A DNA stretch of 5,762 nucleotides, taken from the NCBI GenBank assembly GCA_012799495.1, contig JAAZLD010000378.1, forward strand, positions 1 to 5,762, read 5' to 3'. Source of the stretch: Desulfitobacterium sp. (GTDB taxonomy: Bacteria > Bacillota > Desulfitobacteriia > Desulfitobacteriales > Desulfitobacteriaceae). The notes beneath the pieces were generated by a model, which searched no databases, was not told where the DNA came from, and saw only the letters and a program-made list of their open reading frames with translations. Both the position numbers and the translations under genes were made by a program. Positions 1 through 5,762 of the stretch are shown here, piece after piece (within the stretch, counting starts at the first letter, position 1; every line of letters starts with the position of its first letter).

Positions 1-2352
1 AGGTGGAGTGAGATCTTTGATTCTTTCTTGGGCTCGCCTTAAATGTTCTTGAGCGGAATTTAGTTTAAATTCAAATTCCTTAATTCTAGTTTGGACCTTT
101 TCAATCCGTTCAGGCGACCATTTAGAATGAGCGTACTCTTGAAGGGAGGTAAAACCTGCCTTCTGGATACGAAGTTCGAAACTCTTTTTTCCTTCTTCAA
201 AACGCTCTTGAGATGATTCCAGGTTATTTCGAATCTGTTCCAATTGGGATTTTATCCGTACTTGATCATTCTCAGCCTTTTGGGCTGTCCTTTCGGCATT
301 TTCTAATTCCTCTTTGAGTTTTTGTTGATGGATTTGAGCAGTATACAGAGCTTTTTCCAAAGCAGCTGGTTCCCGTAGTTCTGGGGGAATCTGTCTTTCC
401 CTTTCTTCTAAGGTTGCCAGGGCTTTATTATGGGTGGAATGGGCATTCTGCCACTCTTGTTCCAGTTGTTCAGATTTTTCTTGTATTTTCGTTAGCTGAG
501 TTTGCAGTTCAGCTAATTTTTCTTCTAATTGATTTCTTGCTCGCTCAGCCCGAAGGGATTCTTCATAAGAATCTTGGGCTTTCTTGAAAAGCTCTTGGAG
601 GGCGAAAAACTCCATTGTTCCGTAGTCTTTTAGCTCTTCCAAAAGATATTGGTGGTTAGAAGATAAGCGTTCTTGCTCTGTAGCCTGGGTTTGCCAGGCC
701 TTTTGAGCTTCTTGAACCTTTTTCTCCAACTCCTGAACTCTTTCCTGTAGATCTTTTAATTCCTTTTCGGAAGGAGTATCTGCAGAGGGTTGGGCAGGAT
801 TAGGATGGTGGAGGGAACCACAGACTGGACAAGGGGTATCCTGAGTTAAACTAGCAGCCATTAAACCTGCTTGTCCTTGGAGCCAAAGCTCTTGTAGCTT
901 AGCTAAACTTTCTTTAGCCCCTATCAAATCATGATTTACTTCATCATAAGATCTTTTTTTGGCATGGGTTAAGGATTGAATCTTCTTCAGTTGGGCGGAG
1001 ATACTATCTAAAGACTCCCTTTTTTTTAGGGTTTGCTGGAAATTTTCCAATAATAATTTCCGTTGCCCTTTTTCACTCTGGATTTCTTTCAGGGCTTCTA
1101 GTTTGGGAGTGCTTTTTTCCTGATATTTTTGATATTTTTCCATTTGTTCCTTAAGAGTATCTTTTTCCTTAAGGATTTTTTCCAAGGTGTTTTGAGTTTT
1201 AGTAGCTTCTTCTCTGGCTTCCACCAAAGCTTGGACTCCTTGAAAGAGTTGTTGAAGGTGTAAAATATGGGTGGCAATTTGAGCGCGCTCTGGTTCTTTA
1301 GCTTTCTGGATCTTTAATTCCTCTTGGGCATGAGTAAGCTTCTGGGTAGTTTGTTCAAGTGCTTGAGTAAGATTTTTCTCATCTTGTTTAAGTTTCTCTA
1401 GATCATGCTCTTGCTGTTTTAGGTGATTTTCAGCATCTTCTAGTTTAGAAGCTGCTAAAGCTTTTTCTAAATCTCGTTGGAATTGTTCTACAGTGGGGAC
1501 TTTTCCCTGTAGTTCAGTGACAGTATCCTGGGCTTCTTTATGATCCTTAAAAAGGGATATAATTTGCTGACCGTCATTAAGGTCTTTTTGAGCTTTTTCC
1601 AAAAGGGCATTAGCTGCTCGGACTTCCTCTCCTAAAACTTTCGTTTGTTCTTTATGAGTATTCATTCGCTCCTCAAGTTCATTTAAGGAGCTTGTAGAGG
1701 CTTCTTGAAGTAAAATAGAGCGTTCATGGCTCAAATGTTCATGGCTTTTTTTAATTTCTTGGGCTTTAGCCTTGAGTTTTTCCTCGATTAAACGATAGAT
1801 ATCAGTCTTAAAAAGTGTTTGCATAATCTCTTGCCGTTCACTGGAGGTAGCTGTTAAGAGCCTGCGGAATTCCCCTTGAGGAAGGAGAACTACTTGGCGA
1901 AACTGATCGCATTTAAAGCCAATTAGTTCCTCTATGCGTCTTGTGACTTCACTCCAGCCGGTAGCGATATGCTCTTCATTTCCATCCTCATCAAGATAAT
2001 GCAACTGGGCCCCGGCATTTTGAATAGTAGTTCCTGTGCCAGTTTTCTTCGGACGTTCTTGTTCTGGCCAGCGTTTAATTAAGTAGCGGTGTTCGCCGAT
2101 GGAAAACTCATATTCAACTATGGTAGACAAGTTAATATCTGCATAATCACTGCGTAAAGATTTGCTAGTTCGGGTATCCCCACTGGCATTGCCATATAAG
2201 GCAAAGCAGATCCCATCCAGAATGGAGGTTTTTCCCGAACCTGTGGGACCATGGATCAGGAAAAAGGAGCGGTTTTTTAATTCTCGGAAATCGATAGTTT
2301 GTTTTTCCGCATAGGGGCCAAAGGCTGATAAAGTTAAGCAGATGGGTCTCAC
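1..2352 (-). CDS. sbcC: SbcC, ATPase subunit of the SbcCD nuclease (C-terminus beyond the window)
   Basis: SbcC is the Rad50-like SMC ATPase that pairs with SbcD to cut DNA hairpins, palindromes and protein-blocked ends. I translated this frame by hand: it stays open for 784 codons from the GTG at 2352 to the left edge. The N-terminal ATPase lobe has Walker A GPTGSGKT (residues 35-42) and the Q-loop region LLPQGEF (about 156-162). A long coiled coil rich in Glu, Lys, Gln and Leu follows from about residue 185. It is interrupted by the zinc-hook motif CPVC (508-511), where two SbcC molecules join through a metal ion. The returning coiled coil is still running at the edge, so the signature motif, Walker B and D-loop lie outside. 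Family members are usually about 1000-1150 residues, so roughly a quarter is missing. The GTG overlaps the sbcD stop (GTGA), implying translational coupling. No frameshift or in-frame stop was seen. Identity is close to certain. Confidence 0.96.
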   Translation of the reverse strand, partial: MRPICLTLSAFGPYAEKQTIDFRELKNRSFFLIHGPTGSGKTSILDGICFALYGNASGDTRTSKSLRSDYADINLSTIVEYEFSIGEHRYLIKRWPEQERPKKTGTGTTIQNAGAQLHYLDEDGNEEHIATGWSEVTRRIEELIGFKCDQFRQVVLLPQGEFRRLLTATSSERQEIMQTLFKTDIYRLIEEKLKAKAQEIKKSHEHLSHERSILLQEASTSSLNELEERMNTHKEQTKVLGEEVRAANALLEKAQKDLNDGQQIISLFKDHKEAQDTVTELQGKVPTVEQFQRDLEKALAASKLEDAENHLKQQEHDLEKLKQDEKNLTQALEQTTQKLTHAQEELKIQKAKEPERAQIATHILHLQQLFQGVQALVEAREEATKTQNTLEKILKEKDTLKEQMEKYQKYQEKSTPKLEALKEIQSEKGQRKLLLENFQQTLKKRESLDSISAQLKKIQSLTHAKKRSYDEVNHDLIGAKESLAKLQELWLQGQAGLMAASLTQDTPCPVCGSLHHPNPAQPSADTPSEKELKDLQERVQELEKKVQEAQKAWQTQATEQERLSSNHQYLLEELKDYGTMEFFALQELFKKAQDSYEESLRAERARNQLEEKLAELQTQLTKIQEKSEQLEQEWQNAHSTHNKALATLEERERQIPPELREPAALEKALYTAQIHQQKLKEELENAERTAQKAENDQVRIKSQLEQIRNNLESSQERFEEGKKSFELRIQKAGFTSLQEYAHSKWSPERIEKVQTRIKEFEFKLNSAQEHLRRAQERIKDLTPP

Positions 2353-3503
2353 AGGCTCACCTCCCGTGTCTCTCTTAAGATTTCTTCCATAGTTTTGTTA
2401 AACTCAGCTTCTTGTTCCTCTGTGAGAGCCTGTCCTGTCATTTGTTCAAAAAAGGAGGAGAAAAGCTGGGTTTCAGTGAGTTTGCGGTGGTCTGGGGCAG
2501 GGCCCTTATAGAGGGTAGGAGCAGTGAAATGGGGACGACTGATATTTAAAATATTGGGAAAAATAGAACGGAGCTGTCCCATAGGATCTAGGATAGGTCC
2601 TTCATCTTGGAGGATTATTTGTAAATAATCATTACGGTTACCGTAGGATTCATGATTATGCAAAATATCTTTAAAATATCCCTCGATGATTCGCACATCC
2701 CGACGAGGAGTTAAGGGGATGGCTTCGATGGAAACTTCCCCTAAGTCATTAAGTTCTACCAAATTGATTCCTTTCCGTTGATTAGCTTCAGCAAAGGAAT
2801 ATTTTAATAAGGAGCCAGGATAGCGAATATGTTCATCACCTGCTTTTTGGGAGTTGTGGAGATGGCCTAAGGCTGTGTAATTAAAGGGTGTAAAAAGGGA
2901 AGGACTAACTACACTACTACCTCCAACAGATAAGGGTCTTTCTGATTCAGTAATTGCTCCTCCGGCAATAAAGGCATGGGCAATACTAACTTTGCGAGCC
3001 TTTTCGGGAATCTTCTTGAGTCCGTGCTGGATCATGGTTTTTATAGCCAATTCATGGTCATAGACTTCCGGATCCTCAAAACGCTCCCGAATTAGAGCTG
3101 GTTCAGTGTAGGGAAGAGGTAAAAAGTAAACTGGACCATATTTATCTTCTATAATAATAGGTTCTGGAGGACCGGTAATACTTCCCACCACATGAAGCCC
3201 TTGACGGGCTAGAAATTTATTCCCAAAGCCTAGGCGTTCGGGACTATCATGATTACCGGCGATGATAATAACTGGGATTCCAAAATCTAAGGCAATCTGG
3301 GAAAGGGTATGATCTAATAATTCCATAGCTTCCGTAGGGGGAACAGCCCGATCGTAAATATCTCCAGCGATTATGATCACATTAGGGTTACTATCTTTAA
3401 TACAAGCAATAAAATCATCTATTATATGACTTTGATCCTCGGTCAGGTGCACTCCGTGAAAGATCCTGCCTAGATGCCAGTCTGAAGTATGTAATAGGCG
3501 CAT
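2349..3503 (-). CDS. sbcD: SbcD, Mre11-like nuclease subunit of SbcCD
   Basis: SbcD is the metal-dependent exo/endonuclease that works with SbcC in the cytoplasm on hairpins and blocked double-strand ends. The 384-residue protein is complete and of normal family length (about 380-400). The calcineurin-like phosphoesterase motifs are all present in order: DWHLG (D8, H10), GDIYD (D48), GNHD (N84, H85), AHAF (H176) and GHLH (H214, H216). These are the expected ligands of the two-manganese centre. The remainder, from about residue 270, matches the SbcD C-terminal capping region in position and character. The ATG at 3503 is preceded by AGAGGAGG at 3517-3510 with six bases between, and the protein begins MRLLHTSDWH as SbcD proteins do. 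It is the first gene of a two-gene unit; its TGA stop overlaps the sbcC start by four bases. No missing motif or break was seen. Confidence 0.98.
   Translation of the reverse strand: MRLLHTSDWHLGRIFHGVHLTEDQSHIIDDFIACIKDSNPNVIIIAGDIYDRAVPPTEAMELLDHTLSQIALDFGIPVIIIAGNHDSPERLGFGNKFLARQGLHVVGSITGPPEPIIIEDKYGPVYFLPLPYTEPALIRERFEDPEVYDHELAIKTMIQHGLKKIPEKARKVSIAHAFIAGGAITESERPLSVGGSSVVSPSLFTPFNYTALGHLHNSQKAGDEHIRYPGSLLKYSFAEANQRKGINLVELNDLGEVSIEAIPLTPRRDVRIIEGYFKDILHNHESYGNRNDYLQIILQDEGPILDPMGQLRSIFPNILNISRPHFTAPTLYKGPAPDHRKLTETQLFSSFFEQMTGQALTEEQEAEFNKTMEEILRETREVSL
2357..2365 (-). promoter_or_regulatory. Ribosome-binding site that fixes the sbcC GTG start
   Basis: On the minus strand GGGAGGTGA lies inside the last codons of sbcD. 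About seven bases separate its GGAGG core from the GTG at 2352. This strong Shine-Dalgarno match, together with the family-typical N-terminus MRPICLTLSAFGPY, supports the GTG as the start and not a later ATG. Confidence 0.85.
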
Positions 3504-3595
3504 AAGAAACCTCCTCTAAAAATAAAAGAAAGTAGTGATATTTATTTAATCTCAAAATTTCTTAATCTAAGATCATCCAATCAATACATATCTGA

Positions 3596-3623
3596 TTTAT
3601 ATATTCGATTTTCCTTAGGTCAT
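3596..3623 (-). promoter_or_regulatory. sbcD: Weak sigma-A-like promoter candidate for sbcDC
   Basis: On the minus strand ATGACC (3623-3618, four of six to TTGACA) is followed after 16 bases by TATAAA (3601-3596, five of six to TATAAT). It would give a leader of roughly 85 bases before the sbcD ATG. The region is very A+T-rich, so chance matches are expected. This is the best candidate seen, not a firm call. Confidence 0.3.
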
Positions 3624-3638
3624 CCCTTTTTATTAAGT

Positions 3639-3698
3639 TATCTCTTTTTAGGGTACTCTTTTTAGTGGTATTTCTTTTAAAAATACTCTTTTAATGAT
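3639..3698. repeat. Four degenerate 15-bp tandem repeats in the divergent intergenic region
   Basis: Four 15-base blocks begin at 3639, 3654, 3669 and 3684. Each starts with TA and contains a pyrimidine-rich core of the type CTCTTTTTA. Blocks 2 and 4 share TACTCTTTT exactly, 30 bases apart; block 3 is the most diverged. A fifth, weaker copy (CCCTTTTTA, from 3624) may precede them. They lie between the start of sbcD and the ECF-type promoter of the plus-strand operon. They could be an operator array or simply a product of replication slippage in A+T-rich DNA. Confidence 0.5.
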
Positions 3699-3743
3699 GA
3701 TGAAAGATTTCAGAAAGAAATTATGAAAAATTATTATTAAAGG

Positions 3744-3773
3744 TGAAACTTTTTTGAGGAGCCAACCGTAATA
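3744..3773 (+). promoter_or_regulatory. ECF-type sigma promoter (sigma-W-like) for the PspC/LiaF-like operon
   Basis: TGAAAC at 3744-3749 is followed after 17 bases by CGTAATA at 3767-3773. The -35 element is identical to the Bacillus subtilis sigma-W consensus TGAAAC, and the -10 carries its CGTA core at an accepted spacing. A T-run follows the -35 directly, as is common in ECF promoters. Transcription would start near 3779-3781, about 30 bases before the ATG at 3810. Known family context fits: the B. subtilis yvl operon, which carries a PspC-domain gene, belongs to the sigma-W regulon. The sigma factor itself is not in this window. Confidence 0.7.
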
Positions 3774-3796
3774 AGGGTGAAGTTGAAAATGAACCT

Positions 3797-3803
3797 GGGA
3801 GGG
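3797..3803 (+). promoter_or_regulatory. Ribosome-binding site that fixes the PspC-protein start at 3810
   Basis: GGGAGGG ends six bases before the ATG at 3810. An in-frame GTG at 3777 and an ATG at 3789 lie upstream. The GTG would sit at or before the predicted transcription start, and the extra residues do not resemble PspC N-termini. The start MTDKLYRS is typical of the family. Confidence 0.8.
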
Positions 3804-3809
3804 ATAGAA

Positions 3810-4259
3810 ATGACAGATAAATTATATCGGTCCGAAGTGGACAAAAAGTTAGGAGGAGTCTGTGGAGGATTAGGGGAGTACTTTGATATTGACTCTACCA
3901 TAATTCGATTACTAGTAATTTTGACCTTCTTTATGGGAGGAGTAGGTATTCCACTTTATCTTATTGCTTGGGTTATTATCCCGGCTAATCCTTATCAAAG
4001 TAGTGCATATGGAAATGCTAATGTAGTTGATGAAATGCGGGATAGTGTTCAGGATATTGGTAATACAGCCCAAAGTTTTGCCGAAGATATTCGCCGCATT
4101 GATCCAAGGAGAAGAAAACGGTATATCGGTATCGGTCTTATTATTCTAGGTGTAATCTTCCTTATGGATCAATGGTTTCCTTATTTCTTCGATTGGGGAA
4201 AAATGTGGCCCTTAATCTTTATCATTATTGGCCTCGCTATTATTTTAAGGAGGGACTAA
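3810..4259 (+). CDS. PspC-domain membrane protein with a C-terminal LiaI/LiaF-like membrane hairpin
   Basis: This is a 149-residue membrane protein. Residues 1-60 form a classic PspC domain: the basic start KLYRSEVDKKLGGVCGGLGE, then a long hydrophobic stretch (31-58) ending VIIPAN. A polar, charged linker follows (about 61-104, ending RRRKR). Two further membrane segments lie at about 105-119 and 133-146, the second containing WPLIFIIIG; this hairpin resembles the LiaI/LiaF-type (DUF5668-like) membrane module. PspC-family proteins act in envelope-stress responses, often by binding regulators or partner membrane proteins. The gene is first in a two-gene operon; the Shine-Dalgarno of the next gene lies in its last codons and only one base separates stop from start. 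Expression is probably driven by the ECF-type promoter at 3744-3773. I chose the ATG at 3810 over the upstream GTG at 3777 from the ribosome-binding site and family start. B. subtilis YvlC is a comparable protein; orthology is not shown. Confidence 0.88.
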   Translation: MTDKLYRSEVDKKLGGVCGGLGEYFDIDSTIIRLLVILTFFMGGVGIPLYLIAWVIIPANPYQSSAYGNANVVDEMRDSVQDIGNTAQSFAEDIRRIDPRRRKRYIGIGLIILGVIFLMDQWFPYFFDWGKMWPLIFIIIGLAIILRRD

Positions 4260-4260
4260 G

Positions 4261-5217
4261 ATGGGCCAAAAGATAAACACCATTTTTACTGGGCTATTTT
4301 TGATTGCCCTAGGTGTGGTCTTCTTTGCTAATATGTATGGGATTTTGCCTTGGAATTTTTGGATAAATGTGGTGGATTTATGGCCATTAGTCTTGATCAT
4401 TGCAGGAATAGCCCTTTTCTTTAATAAGCGAGTGCCCTTTAGTGCTGTTTTACTGATTTTTCTTGTGGTTTTAGTAGGTTATTCTATTATATTTGGTCAC
4501 AACTTTAACAGGCATGCTCAAATTACCCCTGATTCCCATCGAGAGATGAATCTAGAGGCTGTTTTGGAAGAAAGGGTAGAGAAAGCTAATTTGGATCTTA
4601 GCTTAGGGGGGACAGCTTTAAAATTATCAGCTTTAGATGATTTAGAAGAATCCTCATATTTAGTTCAGGGAAATTACCAATGGAATCCCCGTTTTGGTAA
4701 GGAATCCAGATTTCTATCAAGACATCTTCATCCTGAGCCAGAGTTCAAATATGATCGTAGTGGGAGAACTGCTAAAGTTAAGTTTAACACTAAACTAGGC
4801 TCTGGTTCATCTGGGGATACTTTAGATTTACAGTTATCTCCTCAGGTTGAGTATGATATCGACTTAAGTGCCGGTGCTATTGACGGTACATTGGATTTTA
4901 GTCAGTTAAGGATTGAGGATTTAGATATTAGTGTTGGGGCTAGTGCCTTAACTTTAATAATGGGAGATAACGGGGGACGGGCTAAGGTGGATCTTAGTTC
5001 CGGAGCTTCTGATATTACCATTATTGTGCCAGAAAGCGTAGGTCTCAAGATCAACGTTAGTGGTATTGTATCTGAAACAAACTTCGCTGGAGACGGTATG
5101 CTTTTAAGTAGCAAGGACTGGGTAAGCGATAATTATAATGAAGCTAAAACCAAAATCGAAATGGATATTTCCATGGCTGCAGGAAAAATCGATCTCCAAC
5201 GAACCAAAGATAGTTAA
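4261..5217 (+). CDS. LiaF-like membrane protein with a C-terminal beta-repeat ('toastrack'-like) domain
   Basis: This is a 318-residue protein. The N-terminus carries three hydrophobic segments (about 8-24, 40-54 and 60-78), the first two containing LIALGVVFF and WPLVLIIAG as in the LiaI/LiaF-type membrane module. The rest has no further membrane segment and is rich in beta-type repeats centred on D-[LI]-S-x-[GA]: DLSLGG (112), DLSAGA (201), DISVGA (222), DLSSGA (244) and DISMAA (302). This pattern is typical of the LiaF C-terminal, DUF4097 or 'toastrack' superfamily. LiaF in Bacillus restrains the LiaRS two-component system and responds to cell-wall damage; here no kinase or regulator gene is adjacent, so a LiaRS link is unproven. 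An AAGGAGGG site at 4247-4254 precedes the ATG. The last codons overlap the start of a repeat array. It likely acts with the PspC-domain protein encoded just upstream. The domain class is well supported, the exact role is not. Confidence 0.82.
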   Translation: MGQKINTIFTGLFLIALGVVFFANMYGILPWNFWINVVDLWPLVLIIAGIALFFNKRVPFSAVLLIFLVVLVGYSIIFGHNFNRHAQITPDSHREMNLEAVLEERVEKANLDLSLGGTALKLSALDDLEESSYLVQGNYQWNPRFGKESRFLSRHLHPEPEFKYDRSGRTAKVKFNTKLGSGSSGDTLDLQLSPQVEYDIDLSAGAIDGTLDFSQLRIEDLDISVGASALTLIMGDNGGRAKVDLSSGASDITIIVPESVGLKINVSGIVSETNFAGDGMLLSSKDWVSDNYNEAKTKIEMDISMAAGKIDLQRTKDS

Positions 5218-5305
5218 ATAAGATACAGACGTAAGATAGTTAGAGAAACGAAGTTAGAAGAGATACAAAGTTAGGTAGAGACACAAAATTAAATAGAGAC
5301 ACAAA
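5207..5305. repeat. Purine-rich array of degenerate 17-18-bp repeats at the end of the LiaF-like gene
   Basis: On the plus strand the clearest units are 5253-5269, 5270-5287 and 5288-5305, each of the form [GA]TTA followed by AGAGA[TC]ACAAA. The last two share TAGAGACACAAA exactly. A shorter unit (5239-5252) and a longer one (5213-5238) precede them. AAGATAGTTA occurs twice, at 5207-5216 and 5233-5242, the first copy covering the final Asp-Ser codons and stop of the LiaF-like gene. The strand is strongly purine-biased. I see no open reading frame or promoter in it; function is unknown. Confidence 0.6.
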
Positions 5306-5397
5306 AATAGCCTGCTTTTAGTGGGATGTCCCCCAATCATGAGACTTTAGGTCTGACTTTTGGGAGGCTGAACAACTAAAAGGGGCTATTTATTTTC
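5305..5397. terminator. Long imperfect palindrome, probable bidirectional terminator
   Basis: AAATAGCC (5305-5312) pairs with GGCTATTT (5384-5391), and inside it CTTTTAGT (5315-5322) pairs with ACTAAAAG (5375-5382). An inner stem CCCAA/TTGGG (5332-5336 with 5360-5364) and an apical AGAC/GTCT (5342-5345 with 5351-5354) complete the fold around a centre near 5348. The plus-strand arm is followed by a T-rich tail (5387-5396). The minus-strand arm ends in CTATTTTTG, so the structure could stop transcription from either side. It lies between convergent genes, the LiaF-like gene and speD, where a shared terminator is expected. The long interior is unusual for a simple terminator. Confidence 0.7.
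5322..5374. mobile_element. Possible minimal inverted-repeat element (MITE or insertion-sequence remnant) inside the terminator stem
   Basis: Bases 5322-5347 and the reverse complement of 5349-5374 align without gaps with 15 of 26 identities. Shared blocks are TG at the outer ends, CCCAA in the middle and AGAC near the centre. The outer ends therefore read 5'-TG...CA-3', and the C-run followed by A-rich sequence resembles the ends of IS3-family insertion sequences as I remember them. There is no coding content and no clear target-site duplication. It may equally be just the interior of the hairpin. Confidence 0.3.
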
Positions 5398-5501
5398 TAA
5401 GCTGCTATCTCAATATTACCTGGTTCTCCTACGCAATAAAACTTTACTAGTAAATGCCTGGAATCTCTATTAGTGTCAAGAAATCCTTGCAAAAAATATC
5501 T

Positions 5502-5762
5502 TTATACCCGGGGTAAATTTCTGCCATAGAAAATCTCGGCCATTTCCTTTTTCAAACGCTGCTTTATTTTTCGTTTATGACTGGAGGAGAGATCTTTCTT
5601 ACCGGTGCCAAAAAGGTAATTATCTAAATCGAAATCCTTGATTAGCATTTTCGTGTGGAAAATATTCTCTTGATAGACATTCACATCGATCATTTGGTAA
5701 ATATCTCTATATTTACGGTGGATATAGTTTTGGATAGAGTTTATTTTGTGATCGATAAAGAC
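5502..5762 (-). CDS. speD: S-adenosylmethionine decarboxylase, E. coli type (C-terminal part)
   Basis: SpeD removes the carboxyl group of S-adenosylmethionine to make the aminopropyl donor for spermidine synthesis. Only the last 86 residues are in the window; the frame is open from the right edge to the TAA at 5504-5502. The segment FIDHKINSIQNY followed by IDVNVYQENIFHTKML and the ending YGRNLPRV match, from memory, the C-terminal third of E. coli SpeD nearly residue for residue in the conserved blocks. E. coli SpeD has 264 residues, so about two thirds lies outside, including the serine that self-cleaves to form the pyruvoyl cofactor. The internal ATG at 5693 is not the start, because homology continues upstream of it. 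The gene converges on the LiaF-like gene. This is the longer class 1 enzyme, not the short SpeH form common in Bacillus. Promoter and operon partners are not visible. Confidence 0.95.
   Translation of the reverse strand, partial: VFIDHKINSIQNYIHRKYRDIYQMIDVNVYQENIFHTKMLIKDFDLDNYLFGTGKKDLSSSHKRKIKQRLKKEMAEIFYGRNLPRV

Noticed and set aside
829..831. Possibility that sbcC is broken, since it is a very long frame with no stop in the window
   Set aside because: Every in-frame triplet from 2352 to about position 1 was checked for stops on the minus strand; none was found, and the zinc hook and coiled-coil register continue normally to the edge.
3777..3809. In-frame N-terminal extension of the PspC protein from GTG 3777 or ATG 3789
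   Set aside because: The GTG coincides with the predicted transcription start region, neither has as good a ribosome-binding site as the ATG at 3810, and the extra residues are not family-like.
4902..5114. Minus-strand open frame of 70 codons inside the LiaF-like gene
   Set aside because: It is antisense to a well-supported domain, has no ribosome-binding site or recognisable motif, and its composition follows from the opposite strand.
5218..5305. CRISPR array in the repeats after the LiaF-like gene
   Set aside because: Units are directly abutting, degenerate, only 17-18 bases long and lack unique spacers.
5443..5454. Perfect 12-bp palindrome TTTACTAGTAAA
   Set aside because: About one perfect 12-bp palindrome is expected by chance in a window this size; no flanking extension or promoter context supports an operator.
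5449..5477. Minus-strand TTGACA (5477-5472) as the -35 of a promoter downstream of speD
   Set aside because: At 17 bases the -10 would be CATTTA, a poor match, and it would point into the terminator palindrome with no gene to serve.

Overview
The window looks like chromosome of a low-GC Firmicute, probably a member of the Clostridia. The DNA is A+T-rich, ribosome-binding sites are strong (AGGAGG or GGGAGG type), and a PspC/LiaF-like envelope-stress pair sits behind what reads as a Bacillus-type ECF sigma promoter. The last gene is an Escherichia coli-type (class 1) speD. Genus cannot be fixed from this window; a Desulfitobacterium- or Desulfosporosinus-like Peptococcaceae is a guess only.

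Layout. Positions 1-3503 on the minus strand hold sbcD followed by sbcC, joined by a GTGA start/stop overlap; sbcC runs off the left edge after 784 codons. Positions 3504-3809 are a divergent intergenic region of about 300 bases. It holds a weak sigma-A-like promoter candidate for sbcDC, four degenerate 15-bp repeats, and a good ECF-type promoter facing right. Positions 3810-5217 on the plus strand hold a two-gene operon: a PspC-domain membrane protein and a LiaF-like protein with a three-helix membrane anchor and a beta-repeat ('toastrack'-like) tail. Positions 5218-5501 are a convergent intergenic region with a purine-rich array of degenerate 17-18-bp repeats, then a long imperfect palindrome that probably terminates transcription from both sides. 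I see nothing convincing in 5398-5501. The C-terminal third of speD enters from the right on the minus strand.

How the genes work together. SbcC and SbcD form the SMC-like nuclease complex that opens DNA hairpins and processes blocked ends. The PspC and LiaF-like pair is a separate unit, most likely sensing or buffering cell-envelope stress; its promoter and gene content resemble the sigma-W-controlled yvl operon of Bacillus subtilis. SpeD makes the aminopropyl donor for spermidine. There is no sign that the three units share a pathway. The most interesting material is non-coding: the ECF promoter, the two short-repeat arrays flanking the envelope operon, and the composite palindrome, whose core looks like a pair of abutted transposon-type inverted repeats inside a terminator stem.
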